From Verrucomicrobiota bacterium (GTDB lineage: Bacteria; Verrucomicrobiota; Verrucomicrobiia; Opitutales; Opitutaceae): a stretch of DNA of 31,582 nt. The stretch covers positions 1 through 31,582 of the forward strand of contig JAEWBF010000116.1 in the NCBI GenBank assembly GCA_023391285.1, given 5' to 3'. How positions within the stretch are numbered: the stretch's first letter is position 1; the number at the start of each line of letters is the position of its first letter. Positions 22,592-29,936 of this stretch are shown in pieces. A program made the position numbers and the translations under genes. The notes beneath the pieces were generated by a model. It searched no databases. It had not been told where the DNA came from and was given only the letters and a program-made list of their open reading frames with translations.

Positions 22592-22705
22592 GGAAGCTCC
22601 AAACCCCAAGATCCAAGCTCCAGAGAATCTCCAAGGGCCAAGCTCCAATTGAATATTGTCGTTTGGAGGTTCTCTGGAGCTTGGTGCTTGGATCTTGGAG
22701 CTTCC
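22592..22705. repeat. Approximately 114-bp imperfect inverted repeat
   Basis: Terminal arms GGAAGCTCCAA (from 22592) and TTGGAGCTTCC (to 22705) match perfectly. Inner arms CCAAGCTCCAGAGAA and TTCTCTGGAGCTTGG also match, extended by CTCCAA/TTGGAG with one mismatch. An AT-rich loop centres on AATTGAATATT. The text is built from CCAAGCTCC and CCAAGATCC words. It lies between two minus-strand genes and would form a very long hairpin in a read-through transcript. No ORF or transposase is inside. Confidence 0.75.
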
Positions 22706-22726
22706 CGCGTCGCTACGCGACGCGGG
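22704..22726. terminator. Hairpin spanning the stop codon of the RlmI-like gene
   Basis: CCCGCGTCGC and GCGACGCGGG pair perfectly over 10 bp with a 3-base loop; on the minus strand the loop contains part of the TAG stop. No T-run follows. The adjacent long inverted repeat begins at once, so the two may act together as transcript-end structure. Confidence 0.45.
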
Positions 22727-23954
22727 CCCAGAGCACCTTCAGATAGCGGCTATCCAAACAATTCGAATACACCGGATGATCCGCTCCCGGACCCGTCCGA
22801 TCGAAAAACTGCAACCGTCGGTTCTGCCGATGCGCCGCCTTGATCACGTGCGCCTCGAAATCCTCCAAGCTCAACAGGCCCGAACACGAGCACGTCACGA
22901 ACACCCCGCCCGGCTTCACCAGTGAGATCGCGAGCAGGTTCAAATCCTCATACTTCTGCCGCCCTTCCCAATTTCCGCTCTCATCCCGCGTGAAAATGAA
23001 CTTCGGCGGATCCAGCACCACCACATCCCACGTCTCGCCGTTCTGCTGCATCTGCCGCGCATACGCGAACGCATCCGCGTGCACGAACTTCAATCGCGCC
23101 TGATTCAAATTCGCATTTCGCTTCGCCTGCGCAATCGCCGCTTCGTCCAGATCCACACTCGTCACCTCCTCCGCGCCGCCCACCACTTTCGCGTTCAACG
23201 AAAACCCGCCCGTGTAACAACACAGGTCCAGCACCCGCGCCCCTTTCGTGAACTGCGCCACCCGCCGCCGGTTATCCCGCTGATCGCAGAAGAATCCCGT
23301 TTTGTGCCCTTCCGCGAAATCCACTTCGTAGCGCACGCCGTGCTCGCGAATCTTCACCAGCCGCGGCGCCGCCGCATTCGTTTCCTTGAACACCGACGGC
23401 TTGATCCCTTCCAAACTCCCGAGGTCGTGATCGACGTGCACGCGTGCAAACTTCGTTCCCGCCAATTCGTGCAACAACGGCAGCCACCCCGGCAGTCGTT
23501 GCGCAATCCCCAACGAATACACCTCGCACAGAAGCGTCTCGCCATACCGATCGATCGTCAGCCCGCTCAACCCGTCGCCATCCGAATTGATCAACCGATA
23601 CGCATCCGTCACCTCATCCAACTTGAACATGCCCCGCCGCAACTCCACCGCCCGCCGGATCGCGCCTTCGAAATAACTTTCACTCACCGGCTGCGTGGAA
23701 TGCGCCACCACCCGCAGCGGAATCTTCGCCCGCGGATTGTATAATCCGCCGCCCGCCAGATTCCCGTTCTTGTCGTAAACGTTCACGAAATCTCCCGGCC
23801 GCGCATCGCTCGACACCTGCCCGAGCAACCGCGGAAAGATCGCCGGCTGAAACGTGAAATACTTCAGCTGCGCCCACGGCTTCGCCCAGGTCGCCCGATC
23901 GTATTTCGGCGGCGCGCTCTTCTCCGGTTTTTCCGTCGGCAAGGATTCAGCCAT
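22713..23954 (-). CDS. RlmI-like 23S rRNA methyltransferase
   Basis: A 413-residue class I SAM-dependent methyltransferase of the RlmI family, which makes 5-methylcytosine in 23S rRNA. An N-terminal PUA-like domain (about 27-105: LKYFTFQPAIFPRLLGQV to GLYNPRAKIPLRVVA) precedes an EEHEE-type domain and the Rossmann core with VLDLCCYTGGFSLNA (motif I), VVLDPPKFI (motif IV) and VTCSCSGLLS containing the catalytic cysteine. The first 25 residues are a charged, Pro/Lys-rich leader absent from E. coli RlmI. ATG 23954 is chosen; the in-frame extension to 24074 lacks family similarity. The gene is divergent from the DUF6249-sigma cluster. Confidence 0.9.
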   Translation of the reverse strand: MAESLPTEKPEKSAPPKYDRATWAKPWAQLKYFTFQPAIFPRLLGQVSSDARPGDFVNVYDKNGNLAGGGLYNPRAKIPLRVVAHSTQPVSESYFEGAIRRAVELRRGMFKLDEVTDAYRLINSDGDGLSGLTIDRYGETLLCEVYSLGIAQRLPGWLPLLHELAGTKFARVHVDHDLGSLEGIKPSVFKETNAAAPRLVKIREHGVRYEVDFAEGHKTGFFCDQRDNRRRVAQFTKGARVLDLCCYTGGFSLNAKVVGGAEEVTSVDLDEAAIAQAKRNANLNQARLKFVHADAFAYARQMQQNGETWDVVVLDPPKFIFTRDESGNWEGRQKYEDLNLLAISLVKPGGVFVTCSCSGLLSLEDFEAHVIKAAHRQNRRLQFFDRTGPGADHPVYSNCLDSRYLKVLWARVA

Positions 23955-24060
23955 GCCCTTACTTGGCCCAACCCCCGCCCCGCCCGCAATTTTTTTGGCG
24001 TTTTCTGAATCCAAACGTCCGTCAACCGACACCCACGTTTCAACTCCTCCTCCATTCCCA

Positions 24061-24462
24061 ATGAACTTCCCCACCCTTCTCGCTCTCGCCGGTCACGAAA
24101 TCGGCCTCATCTTCGGCCTCGGCGGCATGGCCATCGGGCTTATCTTTGGCATCGCCGCGATGTATTTCCATCATCAGCGACGCGTCCTCTGGCACGAAAC
24201 CGCCCGCATCGCCCTCGAAAAAGGCCAGCCGCTGCCGCCCGGCTTATCTGCCTCCAATTCCTCCGACCACTCGCAGTCCTCCCCCGGCAATGACATCCGG
24301 GGCGGACTCATCTCCATCGCCGTCGGCGCCGGACTCTACTTGTTCTTCGAAGGTTTCGGCATGGGCCCCCTTCGCTTCGTCGGCGCCATTCCCGCCTTCG
24401 TCGGCCTTGCGATGCTGCTCTTCGGCATCCTCGCCGCGCTGCGCCGCAAAAAGACGCCCTGA
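24061..24462 (+). CDS. DUF6249-like membrane protein
   Basis: A 133-residue protein with a first hydrophobic helix (about 14-36, GLIFGLGGMAIGLIFGIAAM), a short basic cytoplasmic segment with HETARIALEKGQPLPPGL, a hydrophilic Ser-rich stretch, and two more hydrophobic helices (about 82-97 and 105-127). The pattern ALEKGQPLPxGL followed by RGGLISIAVGAGLYLFF matches the DUF6249 layout that I associate with ECF sigma operons. The start at 24061 gives a natural N-terminus. The sigma gene begins 24 bases after its stop, implying one transcript. It may be a membrane component of the signalling unit; no activity is known. Confidence 0.8.
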   Translation: MNFPTLLALAGHEIGLIFGLGGMAIGLIFGIAAMYFHHQRRVLWHETARIALEKGQPLPPGLSASNSSDHSQSSPGNDIRGGLISIAVGAGLYLFFEGFGMGPLRFVGAIPAFVGLAMLLFGILAALRRKKTP

Positions 24463-24486
24463 TCCCCGCGCCCCCGCCGCCCCGCC

Positions 24487-25023
24487 GTGAATCTTACCGA
24501 CGCCGAGCTCGTCCGCCGCACCGTCGCGCATGACGATCGCAAGGCCTTCGGCGAACTCGTCCTCCGGCATCAATCCGGCGTGCGCAGCTTCCTCCGTCAC
24601 CTCACGCGCGGCGACGCCGCCCTCGCCGACGATCTCGCGCAAGACACCTTCATCACCGCCCATCGCAACCTCGCGCAATTCCGCAACACGTCGGCATTGT
24701 CCACCTGGCTGTTCGGCATCGCCCACAACCACTGGCGCAACGCCCGCCGCCGCCAGCGCGAACACGACGAGCTCGATCCCAATCACGCCGACGACCCCGT
24801 CGATGCCACGGGCCGCTCCGATTTGAAACAAGACCTCGCGTCCGCGCTTCAACACCTCACCTCGGACGAACAACTCGCCCTTCACCTGGGCTTCCACCAA
24901 GGCCTCTCTCACCACGAAATCGCCGCGCTTCTTGCCTGGCCGCTCGGCACGGTCAAAACTCACCTCGCCCGCGGCAAAGAAAAACTTCGCCACCTCCTCG
25001 CGTCATGGAATCCGCTAACGTGA
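24487..25023 (+). CDS. ECF-type RNA polymerase sigma factor
   Basis: A 178-residue sigma-70-family factor reduced to regions 2 and 4. Region 2 (about 8-75) includes FGELVLRHQSGVRSFL, DLAQDTFITAHRNL and STWLFGIAHNHWRN. Region 4 (about 118-172) has LTSDEQLALHLGFHQGLSHHEI and LAWPLGTVKTHLARGKEKLR as a helix-turn-helix. Translation starts at GTG 24487, 24 bases after the DUF6249-like stop. Its 3' end overlaps the next gene by 19 bases. The arrangement with small membrane proteins on both sides suggests signal-dependent sequestration at the membrane. Confidence 0.94.
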   Translation: MNLTDAELVRRTVAHDDRKAFGELVLRHQSGVRSFLRHLTRGDAALADDLAQDTFITAHRNLAQFRNTSALSTWLFGIAHNHWRNARRRQREHDELDPNHADDPVDATGRSDLKQDLASALQHLTSDEQLALHLGFHQGLSHHEIAALLAWPLGTVKTHLARGKEKLRHLLASWNPLT

Positions 25024-25391
25024 AACCTCCTTCCGACGACGACGCCCAGCTCGCCTCGCTGCTTCGTCAACATCACTCCGAGCTTCCCGACGACGGTTTT
25101 ACCGCCCGCGTCCTCGCCGCCCTTCCGCCTCGGGTTCCGCATTTCGTCCCGTGGTTCGAACGTCCCGCAGCCCGCAACATCGTATTCTCCTTCGCCGCCC
25201 TTTCCGGCCTCGCCTTCGCTCTCTCGCAGGGCCTTTCCCTCGATACCTTCCGCGCGCTCGCTCCCGCGGTGCGACAAACCGCCGCCGAGGCCTCCATCTC
25301 CCTCGCCGACCCTGCCCTTTCGACCGCTCTCCTCGTCGCCGCCGGTTCCGTTCTCTACGCGATGAAACATCGCCTTCTCCGCTCACTGTAG
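25005..25391 (+). CDS. Small membrane protein, putative anti-sigma partner
   Basis: The 128-residue product starts inside the sigma gene (19-base overlap). The N-terminal 45 residues are cytoplasmic and acidic with DDDAQLASLLRQHHSELPDDGFTARVL, similar in style to DUF5056-type proteins that follow ECF sigma genes. Two hydrophobic segments follow: about 57-76 (RNIVFSFAALSGLAFALSQG) and about 102-118 (ADPALSTALLVAAGSVLYA). There is no zinc-binding HxxxCxxC motif, so this is not a classical ZAS anti-sigma factor. The anti-sigma role is inferred from position and topology only. Codon usage matches the neighbours and the overlap supports a genuine gene. Confidence 0.75.
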   Translation: MESANVKPPSDDDAQLASLLRQHHSELPDDGFTARVLAALPPRVPHFVPWFERPAARNIVFSFAALSGLAFALSQGLSLDTFRALAPAVRQTAAEASISLADPALSTALLVAAGSVLYAMKHRLLRSL

Positions 25392-25398
25392 CGCTCAT

Positions 25399-25428
25399 AA
25401 AAAAAAGCCGACCGTCTCCGGTCGGCTT
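25399..25428 (-). terminator. Rho-independent terminator of the pyrimidine phosphorylase gene
   Basis: On the minus strand AAGCCGACC and GGTCGGCTT form a perfect 9-bp stem around a 6-base loop, followed by a run of T. Orientation suits the minus-strand phosphorylase, which stops at 25481. The same stem could also slow + strand transcription from the sigma operon, which ends 8 bases before the element. Confidence 0.85.
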
Positions 25429-25480
25429 CGAAACTGTGGGAAGGGCTTTACGCCCCGACCTTCGCGTATCGCACGCAGCC

Positions 25481-26869
25481 TTACGCCACGCGCTCCACGA
25501 TCAACGGCGGCGGCGTCGGCCGCTTCGGCGCCAGCCGATAGGCATTCTTGAAATACTCCAGCGCCTGCTCGAGCTTCGCCTCGTCGTTGTAGTGAATCAT
25601 CATCAACGGCTCGCCTTGCTTCACCTGCGTGCCGACTTTCTTGATCTCCGACACGCCCACCGCGTGGTCGATCTTCGCATGATGATTGCCGTGACCATGG
25701 CCGTGGTTGTGATTGCCATGCGACGCATTCGGCTCGATGCCGGCGCCCAGGAGATGCACGCCGCGCGCAATCATCGCCGCATTGATCGTGTGAACGTATC
25801 CACGTTTTGGAGCCGGCAGCTTCCGAATGTGACGCGCCGCCGGGAACTTGTCCGGACTATCGATGAACGACGTGTCGCCGCCTTGCGCCTTCACCAGCTC
25901 CTTGAACTTCGCCAGCGCCGAGCCGTCCGTCAGATGGCGTTGCACCGTCTGCTTCGCCGACAACGTCGAGCCCGCCACCCCCGCGAGCCGCACGATTTCC
26001 ATGCCAAGCTTCAACACGAGTTCCTTCATGTCTTCCGGGCCTTCGCCCTTCAGCAGCTGGATCGCTTCCTTGACTTCGAGCGACGTGCCGACCGTATCGC
26101 CGAGCGGCTGATTCATGTCGGTCACGAGCGCCACACAACGCCGCTTCATCGAGCGTCCCACGCGCGTCATCGAACGCGCCAATTGCTTCGCTTGCTCGAG
26201 ATCCTTGATGAACGAGCCATTGCCCCACTTCACATCGATCACCAAACCTTCCGAGCCTTCCGCGAGCTTCTTCGACAACACACTCCCCGTGATCAGCGGC
26301 AAACTCGGGATCGTGCCCGTCTCCTTGCGGAGTTCGTAAAACTTCTGATCCGCCGGCGCCAGCGCTTCGCTCTGATGCACAATCGCCCCGCCGATCCGGC
26401 CGAGCTGCGACGTAAACGCATCGATCGACAGGTTGCCTTTGAACCCCGGAATGCTGTTCAACTTCTCCAGCGTGTTGATCACATAGTCGTGCTCCACGCC
26501 GCACATCATCGGCACCACCACGCCACTCGCCATCGCCAGCGGCACGAGCACCAGGGAGGTCTTGTCACCCACGCCACCCGTGGAATACTTGTCGATCTTC
26601 GGCTTCGCAATCGACGACAAGTCGATCACCTCGCCCGACAGCATCATCTCCTCGGTCAAATCCGCCGTTTCCTGCGCGGACATATTCGAAAAATAAATCG
26701 CCATCATCAACGCCGCCAGCTGGTGCTGAGGCATTTCGCCGTCGAGCGTGCTATCGATGATGTAGCGAATTTCCTCCTGCGTGAACTCGCCGCCATCGCG
26801 CTTCTTTTCGATCAAGAACTCGAAGGACGGCTTGATGAACCGGCGGGCCGGAATAGTGCGTTTCGTCAT
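25481..26869 (-). CDS. Pyrimidine-nucleoside/thymidine phosphorylase with His-rich insertion
   Basis: This enzyme cleaves thymidine, uridine or deoxyuridine with phosphate to give the base and (deoxy)ribose-1-phosphate. The 462-residue protein has the family phosphate-site signature KYSTGGVGDKTSLVLVP (94-110), SGEVIDLSS, GRIGGAIVHQSEALAPADQ and IDVKWGNGSFIKDLEQA. In the C-terminal domain, where relatives have a short loop before IDxAVG, there is a histidine-rich run (HGNHNHGHGHGNHH, within residues 382-399). The start at 26869 (MTKRTIPARR) is preferred over an unsupported in-frame extension. A TATACT box ends 6 bases before the ATG. Whether it is deoA-like or pdp-like is not resolved. Confidence 0.93.
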   Translation of the reverse strand: MTKRTIPARRFIKPSFEFLIEKKRDGGEFTQEEIRYIIDSTLDGEMPQHQLAALMMAIYFSNMSAQETADLTEEMMLSGEVIDLSSIAKPKIDKYSTGGVGDKTSLVLVPLAMASGVVVPMMCGVEHDYVINTLEKLNSIPGFKGNLSIDAFTSQLGRIGGAIVHQSEALAPADQKFYELRKETGTIPSLPLITGSVLSKKLAEGSEGLVIDVKWGNGSFIKDLEQAKQLARSMTRVGRSMKRRCVALVTDMNQPLGDTVGTSLEVKEAIQLLKGEGPEDMKELVLKLGMEIVRLAGVAGSTLSAKQTVQRHLTDGSALAKFKELVKAQGGDTSFIDSPDKFPAARHIRKLPAPKRGYVHTINAAMIARGVHLLGAGIEPNASHGNHNHGHGHGNHHAKIDHAVGVSEIKKVGTQVKQGEPLMMIHYNDEAKLEQALEYFKNAYRLAPKRPTPPPLIVERVA

Positions 26870-27283
26870 GTGGGTAGTATAATCGCCCGCGGTGCCGCGG
26901 TGCGGAAAAGTTTGCGAGAAAACCCGCTTATGACAGGAAGTCGAGCCAAAACCCTGGAACCAGACGCTTCCGCACCCGCCTCCGGATCGTTGCCCGGCCA
27001 ACACTATACACCCGCCCGCTCGGCCAGCAACCCGCCCACCCGGTGGGGCCAACTCCCAAGCCCAATCGCCGAAAGTATCGAAATTTCACCTACCCGCCTC
27101 GTTCCTCATAGCGTCACACGCCTCATTACCAACTCTTGGTAGAGGGGTTGCGCAGTTTGCATCAGCAACCACACGAAGCGTCCCGCCCCTCTTCGCGCGT
27201 CCCCTCTCTCTGGAGTTGCGCCTCCCGACGCCCCGCCAACTCCACGCTTGCCCGCCCCTCCCGGCGTCCCGTTTCCTCGCCGA
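26870..27283. other. 414-base divergent region between the phosphorylase gene and argS
   Basis: No convincing gene is seen. A + strand frame from 26931 to 27142 is a 70-codon Ser/Pro-rich shadow without family features. A perfect TATAAT lies at 26878-26883 on +, overlapping TATACT on minus (26876-26881), so this end is promoter-like in both directions. A CCGCGG-TG-CCGCGG repeat follows. Nearer argS, AGAGG/CCTCT and GGTTGC/GCAACC can form a nested stem around 27140-27190, a possible leader structure. No tRNA or T-box signature is present. Confidence 0.4.
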
Positions 27284-29056
27284 ATGCACGTCTCGTTCAA
27301 CCTCGCCGCCGAACTCGACTCGGTGCTCAAATCCGCCGCGTCCACCGCCGGACTTGACGCCACCGCCTTCGCTCCCGAGGTCCGCGTCGCCGATCCCAAA
27401 CACGGCGATTTCCAAGCCAACGGCGTGCTCGGCTACGCGAAATCGCGCAAACAAAACCCCCGCGCCGTCGCCGAACAACTCGTCGCTGCCCTTCCCGCGG
27501 AAATCCGCGATCTCGCCGACGTCACCATCGCCGGTCCCGGCTTCATCAACTTCACTCTAAAACCCGCCGCGCTCCTAACCTGGCTGAACACCTTCTCCAC
27601 CCGCGAATCCCTCGCCGCTGGCGCCGCCGCCGCACACCGCGGCCAAACCTGGGTCGTCGACTACTCCTCACCGAACACCGCGAAGCAGATGCACGTCGGC
27701 CACCTCCGCTCCGCGGTCATCGGCGAGGCCATCTGCCGCCTGCTCGCCTTCACCGGAGCCCGCGTCATCCGCGACAACCATCTCGGCGATTGGGGCACCC
27801 AATTCGGCAAACTCATCTACGGCTACAAACGCTGGGCGAATCCCGACGCCCTCGCCGCCGACGCGATCGAGGAACTCGAGCGCCTCTATAAACTCGGCCA
27901 TAACGCCACCCCCGAGGGCTCACCCGAGCTCGACGAAGCCCGCCGCGAACTCGTCGCTCTCCAAAACCGCGATCCCGAGAACCTCGCCCTGTGGCAGAAG
28001 TTCTCCGAGGTCTCTCTCGCCGCGTTTCAACAAATCTACGACCGCCTCGGCATCCGCTTCGACCACCACCTGGGCGAGTCCTTCTACAACGACAAGGTCG
28101 AGCGCGTGTATCAGGAACTCACCGACACCGGCCTCGCCGAAGACAGCGACGGCGCGCTCGTCGTGTTTCACGACGAACACCCGCGTTTCAGCCGCCACGC
28201 CGAACGCCCCAACCCGTTCATGGTGCGCAAAGCCGACGGCGCCAGCGGCTACGCCTCCACCGACCTCGCCACCGCGCTGTATCGGGTCGAGCACTTCAAG
28301 GCCGATGGCATCGCCGTCGTGACCGACTTCCGCCAGTCCGACCACTTCGAGCAGCTCATCCTCACGGTGAAAAAATGGTTCGCCGCGAAGAAGTATCGCC
28401 TGCCCGAATTCCATCACATCACTTTCGGCGCCGTCACCGGCGAGGACGGCAAAGCCCTCAAGACCCGCGACGGCGGCACCATCAAACTCAAAGCCCTCCT
28501 CGACGAAGCCGAGGAGCGCGCCTTCGCCATCGTCTCCGAAAAGAACCCCGATCTCCCCGAATCCGAACGCCGCGAAATCGCCCGCATCGTCGGCATCGGC
28601 GCCGTCCAATACGCCGACCTCTCCCAAAACCGCAGCAGCAACTACGTCTTCTCCTGGGACAAGATGCTCGCCCTCGACGGCAACACCGCTCCCTACCTCC
28701 TCTACGCCGTCGCCCGCATCCACTCCATCTTCCGCAAGGCCGGCACGTCGCCCGAAGACGCGTCGCTCGCAAACCTCGCCACCCCGCCGGAAACGCCCAC
28801 TGAGCTCGCCCTCGCGCGCAAGCTCGTCAAATTCCCCGACGCCATCCGTCTCGCGACCGATTCCTTCCGCCCGCACTTCCTCGGTCTCTACCTCTTCGAA
28901 CTCGCCGGCGACTACAGTTCCTTCAACAACGCCGACAAGGTCCTCGTCGACGACCCCGCGATCCGCGCCCGCCGTCTCCTCCTCTGCGCCCGCACCCTCC
29001 TCCTGCTCGAAACCGGCCTCCACCTCCTCGGCCTCCGCACCCTCACGCGAATGTAA
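27284..29056 (+). CDS. argS: Arginyl-tRNA synthetase
   Basis: ArgS charges tRNA-Arg. The 590-residue class Ia synthetase has an N-terminal Add-1 domain (1-105), the HIGH-type motif HVGH (137-140) in DYSSPNTAKQMHVGHLRSAV, the catalytic segments HLGDWGTQFGKLIYG and GASGYASTDLATALYRVEH, and a C-terminal anticodon-binding domain from about 470 (TAPYLLYAVARIHSIFRKAG). The KMSK position is a degenerate loop near FGAVTGEDGKALKTRDGGTI, which is common in ArgRS. The start at 27284 (MHVSFNLAAEL) gives family-like length; an in-frame ATG 12 codons earlier is Pro-rich and unlikely. A long GC hairpin follows the stop. Confidence 0.97.
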   Translation: MHVSFNLAAELDSVLKSAASTAGLDATAFAPEVRVADPKHGDFQANGVLGYAKSRKQNPRAVAEQLVAALPAEIRDLADVTIAGPGFINFTLKPAALLTWLNTFSTRESLAAGAAAAHRGQTWVVDYSSPNTAKQMHVGHLRSAVIGEAICRLLAFTGARVIRDNHLGDWGTQFGKLIYGYKRWANPDALAADAIEELERLYKLGHNATPEGSPELDEARRELVALQNRDPENLALWQKFSEVSLAAFQQIYDRLGIRFDHHLGESFYNDKVERVYQELTDTGLAEDSDGALVVFHDEHPRFSRHAERPNPFMVRKADGASGYASTDLATALYRVEHFKADGIAVVTDFRQSDHFEQLILTVKKWFAAKKYRLPEFHHITFGAVTGEDGKALKTRDGGTIKLKALLDEAEERAFAIVSEKNPDLPESERREIARIVGIGAVQYADLSQNRSSNYVFSWDKMLALDGNTAPYLLYAVARIHSIFRKAGTSPEDASLANLATPPETPTELALARKLVKFPDAIRLATDSFRPHFLGLYLFELAGDYSSFNNADKVLVDDPAIRARRLLLCARTLLLLETGLHLLGLRTLTRM

Positions 29057-29057
29057 T

Positions 29058-29097
29058 CCGCGAGCCCGCGCGGACCTCCGGCCGCGCTGGCTCGCGG
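29058..29097. terminator. Long GC-rich hairpin after argS
   Basis: CCGCGAGCC and GGCTCGCGG form the outer 9-bp stem; after one mismatched pair, GCGCGG and CCGCGC add 6 bp around ACCTCCGG. It starts 1 base after the argS stop. The following bases CGGCTTTAGCTT are only modestly T-rich, so termination efficiency is uncertain. Confidence 0.6.
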
Positions 29098-29149
29098 CGG
29101 CTTTAGCTTGCCGCTCCCGCCCGCCAAAACCACCCTCCGCACCACCCAC

Positions 29150-29902
29150 ATGGCGACGCAGGAATTCTACATCCGCAACGAGTCGGACACCGAGGCCCGC
29201 GGGCCTTTCACCACCGAGCAACTCACCTCGCTCATCGACTCCGGCCAGCTCACGTCCGCCACGCTCTACTACGACGCCAACACCGAGCAGTGGACGCCGA
29301 TCGATTCCAACCCCGAGCTCAAAGCCACCCTCTTCCCCGAGAAGAAAAAGCTCACCGTCCGCTCCAAACAAAAACTCGAAACCCTCAACCGCGAAGTCGA
29401 AGGCGCCGCCCCCATCACCGTCAACGACATGCTCGCCGCCGCCGAGGGCCGCACCGCCGACACCAAGGATCGCCAGGACCCCGCCGAAGCCATGGGCCGC
29501 GCCGCCGCCATCGGCCGCTGGACCGCGATCGCCGCACTCGTGCTCGCCGCCCTCGGCGAACTCGTTCCCGCCGCCGACGCCCTCGTGGCATTCGATATCA
29601 ACAAGCTCCTCGCCTCCCCTCTCGTTTTCCTCGGCGTCATCGACCTGCTTCTCGCCGTCGTTCTCGGACTCGGCGTCGTAACCGTCTATCCATTCGTTCG
29701 CTTCCGCGCCGCACTCGGCCTCGGTTTCCTCGGCTTCATCTTCTGGACCCACGGGCAAACCCTTCCGTTTATCGCCTTGGTCGCCGGCAGCGCCGGTCTC
29801 TACATCAGCACCGTCGTGGTCAGCCTGTTTCCCGCCGTGATCGCCGCCGTCGCGGCCCTCGCCGGCTTCGCTTTCGTCGGCTGGCACCTGCTCTCCGCCT
29901 GA
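29150..29902 (+). CDS. GYF_2 domain membrane protein
   Basis: A 250-residue protein with an N-terminal GYF_2 (DUF4339) domain (about 4-62): FYIRNESDTEARGPFTTEQL, ATLYYDANTEQWTPI. The GPFTxxQLxxLIxxGxLxxxTLxx pattern and the tryptophan are typical. A charged, probably helical linker (63-118) leads to a hydrophobic C-terminal half with about four helices (122-140, 155-182, 188-222, 224-248). The domain generally recruits partners by peptide binding at the cytoplasmic face. The start at 29150 gives a natural N-terminus. A YihY-family membrane protein starts 34 bases after it, so the two are probably cotranscribed. Function is unknown. Confidence 0.85.
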   Translation: MATQEFYIRNESDTEARGPFTTEQLTSLIDSGQLTSATLYYDANTEQWTPIDSNPELKATLFPEKKKLTVRSKQKLETLNREVEGAAPITVNDMLAAAEGRTADTKDRQDPAEAMGRAAAIGRWTAIAALVLAALGELVPAADALVAFDINKLLASPLVFLGVIDLLLAVVLGLGVVTVYPFVRFRAALGLGFLGFIFWTHGQTLPFIALVAGSAGLYISTVVVSLFPAVIAAVAALAGFAFVGWHLLSA

Positions 29903-29936
29903 CGCACCGGGTCTCCACCGCGCTGTCTCACGCGTC

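Noticed and set aside
22592..22705. Possible insertion sequence
   Set aside because: Only about 114 bp, no transposase frame, and no clear target-site duplication; better described as an inverted repeat.
25673..25726. Possible frameshift or assembly error creating the His-rich run
   Set aside because: The reading frame continues correctly into IDHAVGV on the far side, and the insert length is a multiple of three.
26931..27142. 70-codon + strand small ORF between the phosphorylase gene and argS
   Set aside because: Ser/Pro/Thr-rich with no Shine-Dalgarno, no hydrophobic or folded pattern, and weaker third-position GC bias than real genes nearby.
27105..27190. tRNA-like look (TTGGTAGAGG followed by a GTTGC/GCAAC stem)
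   Set aside because: The would-be anticodon loop is 13 bases, and no acceptor stem or GTTCGANTC T-loop is present.
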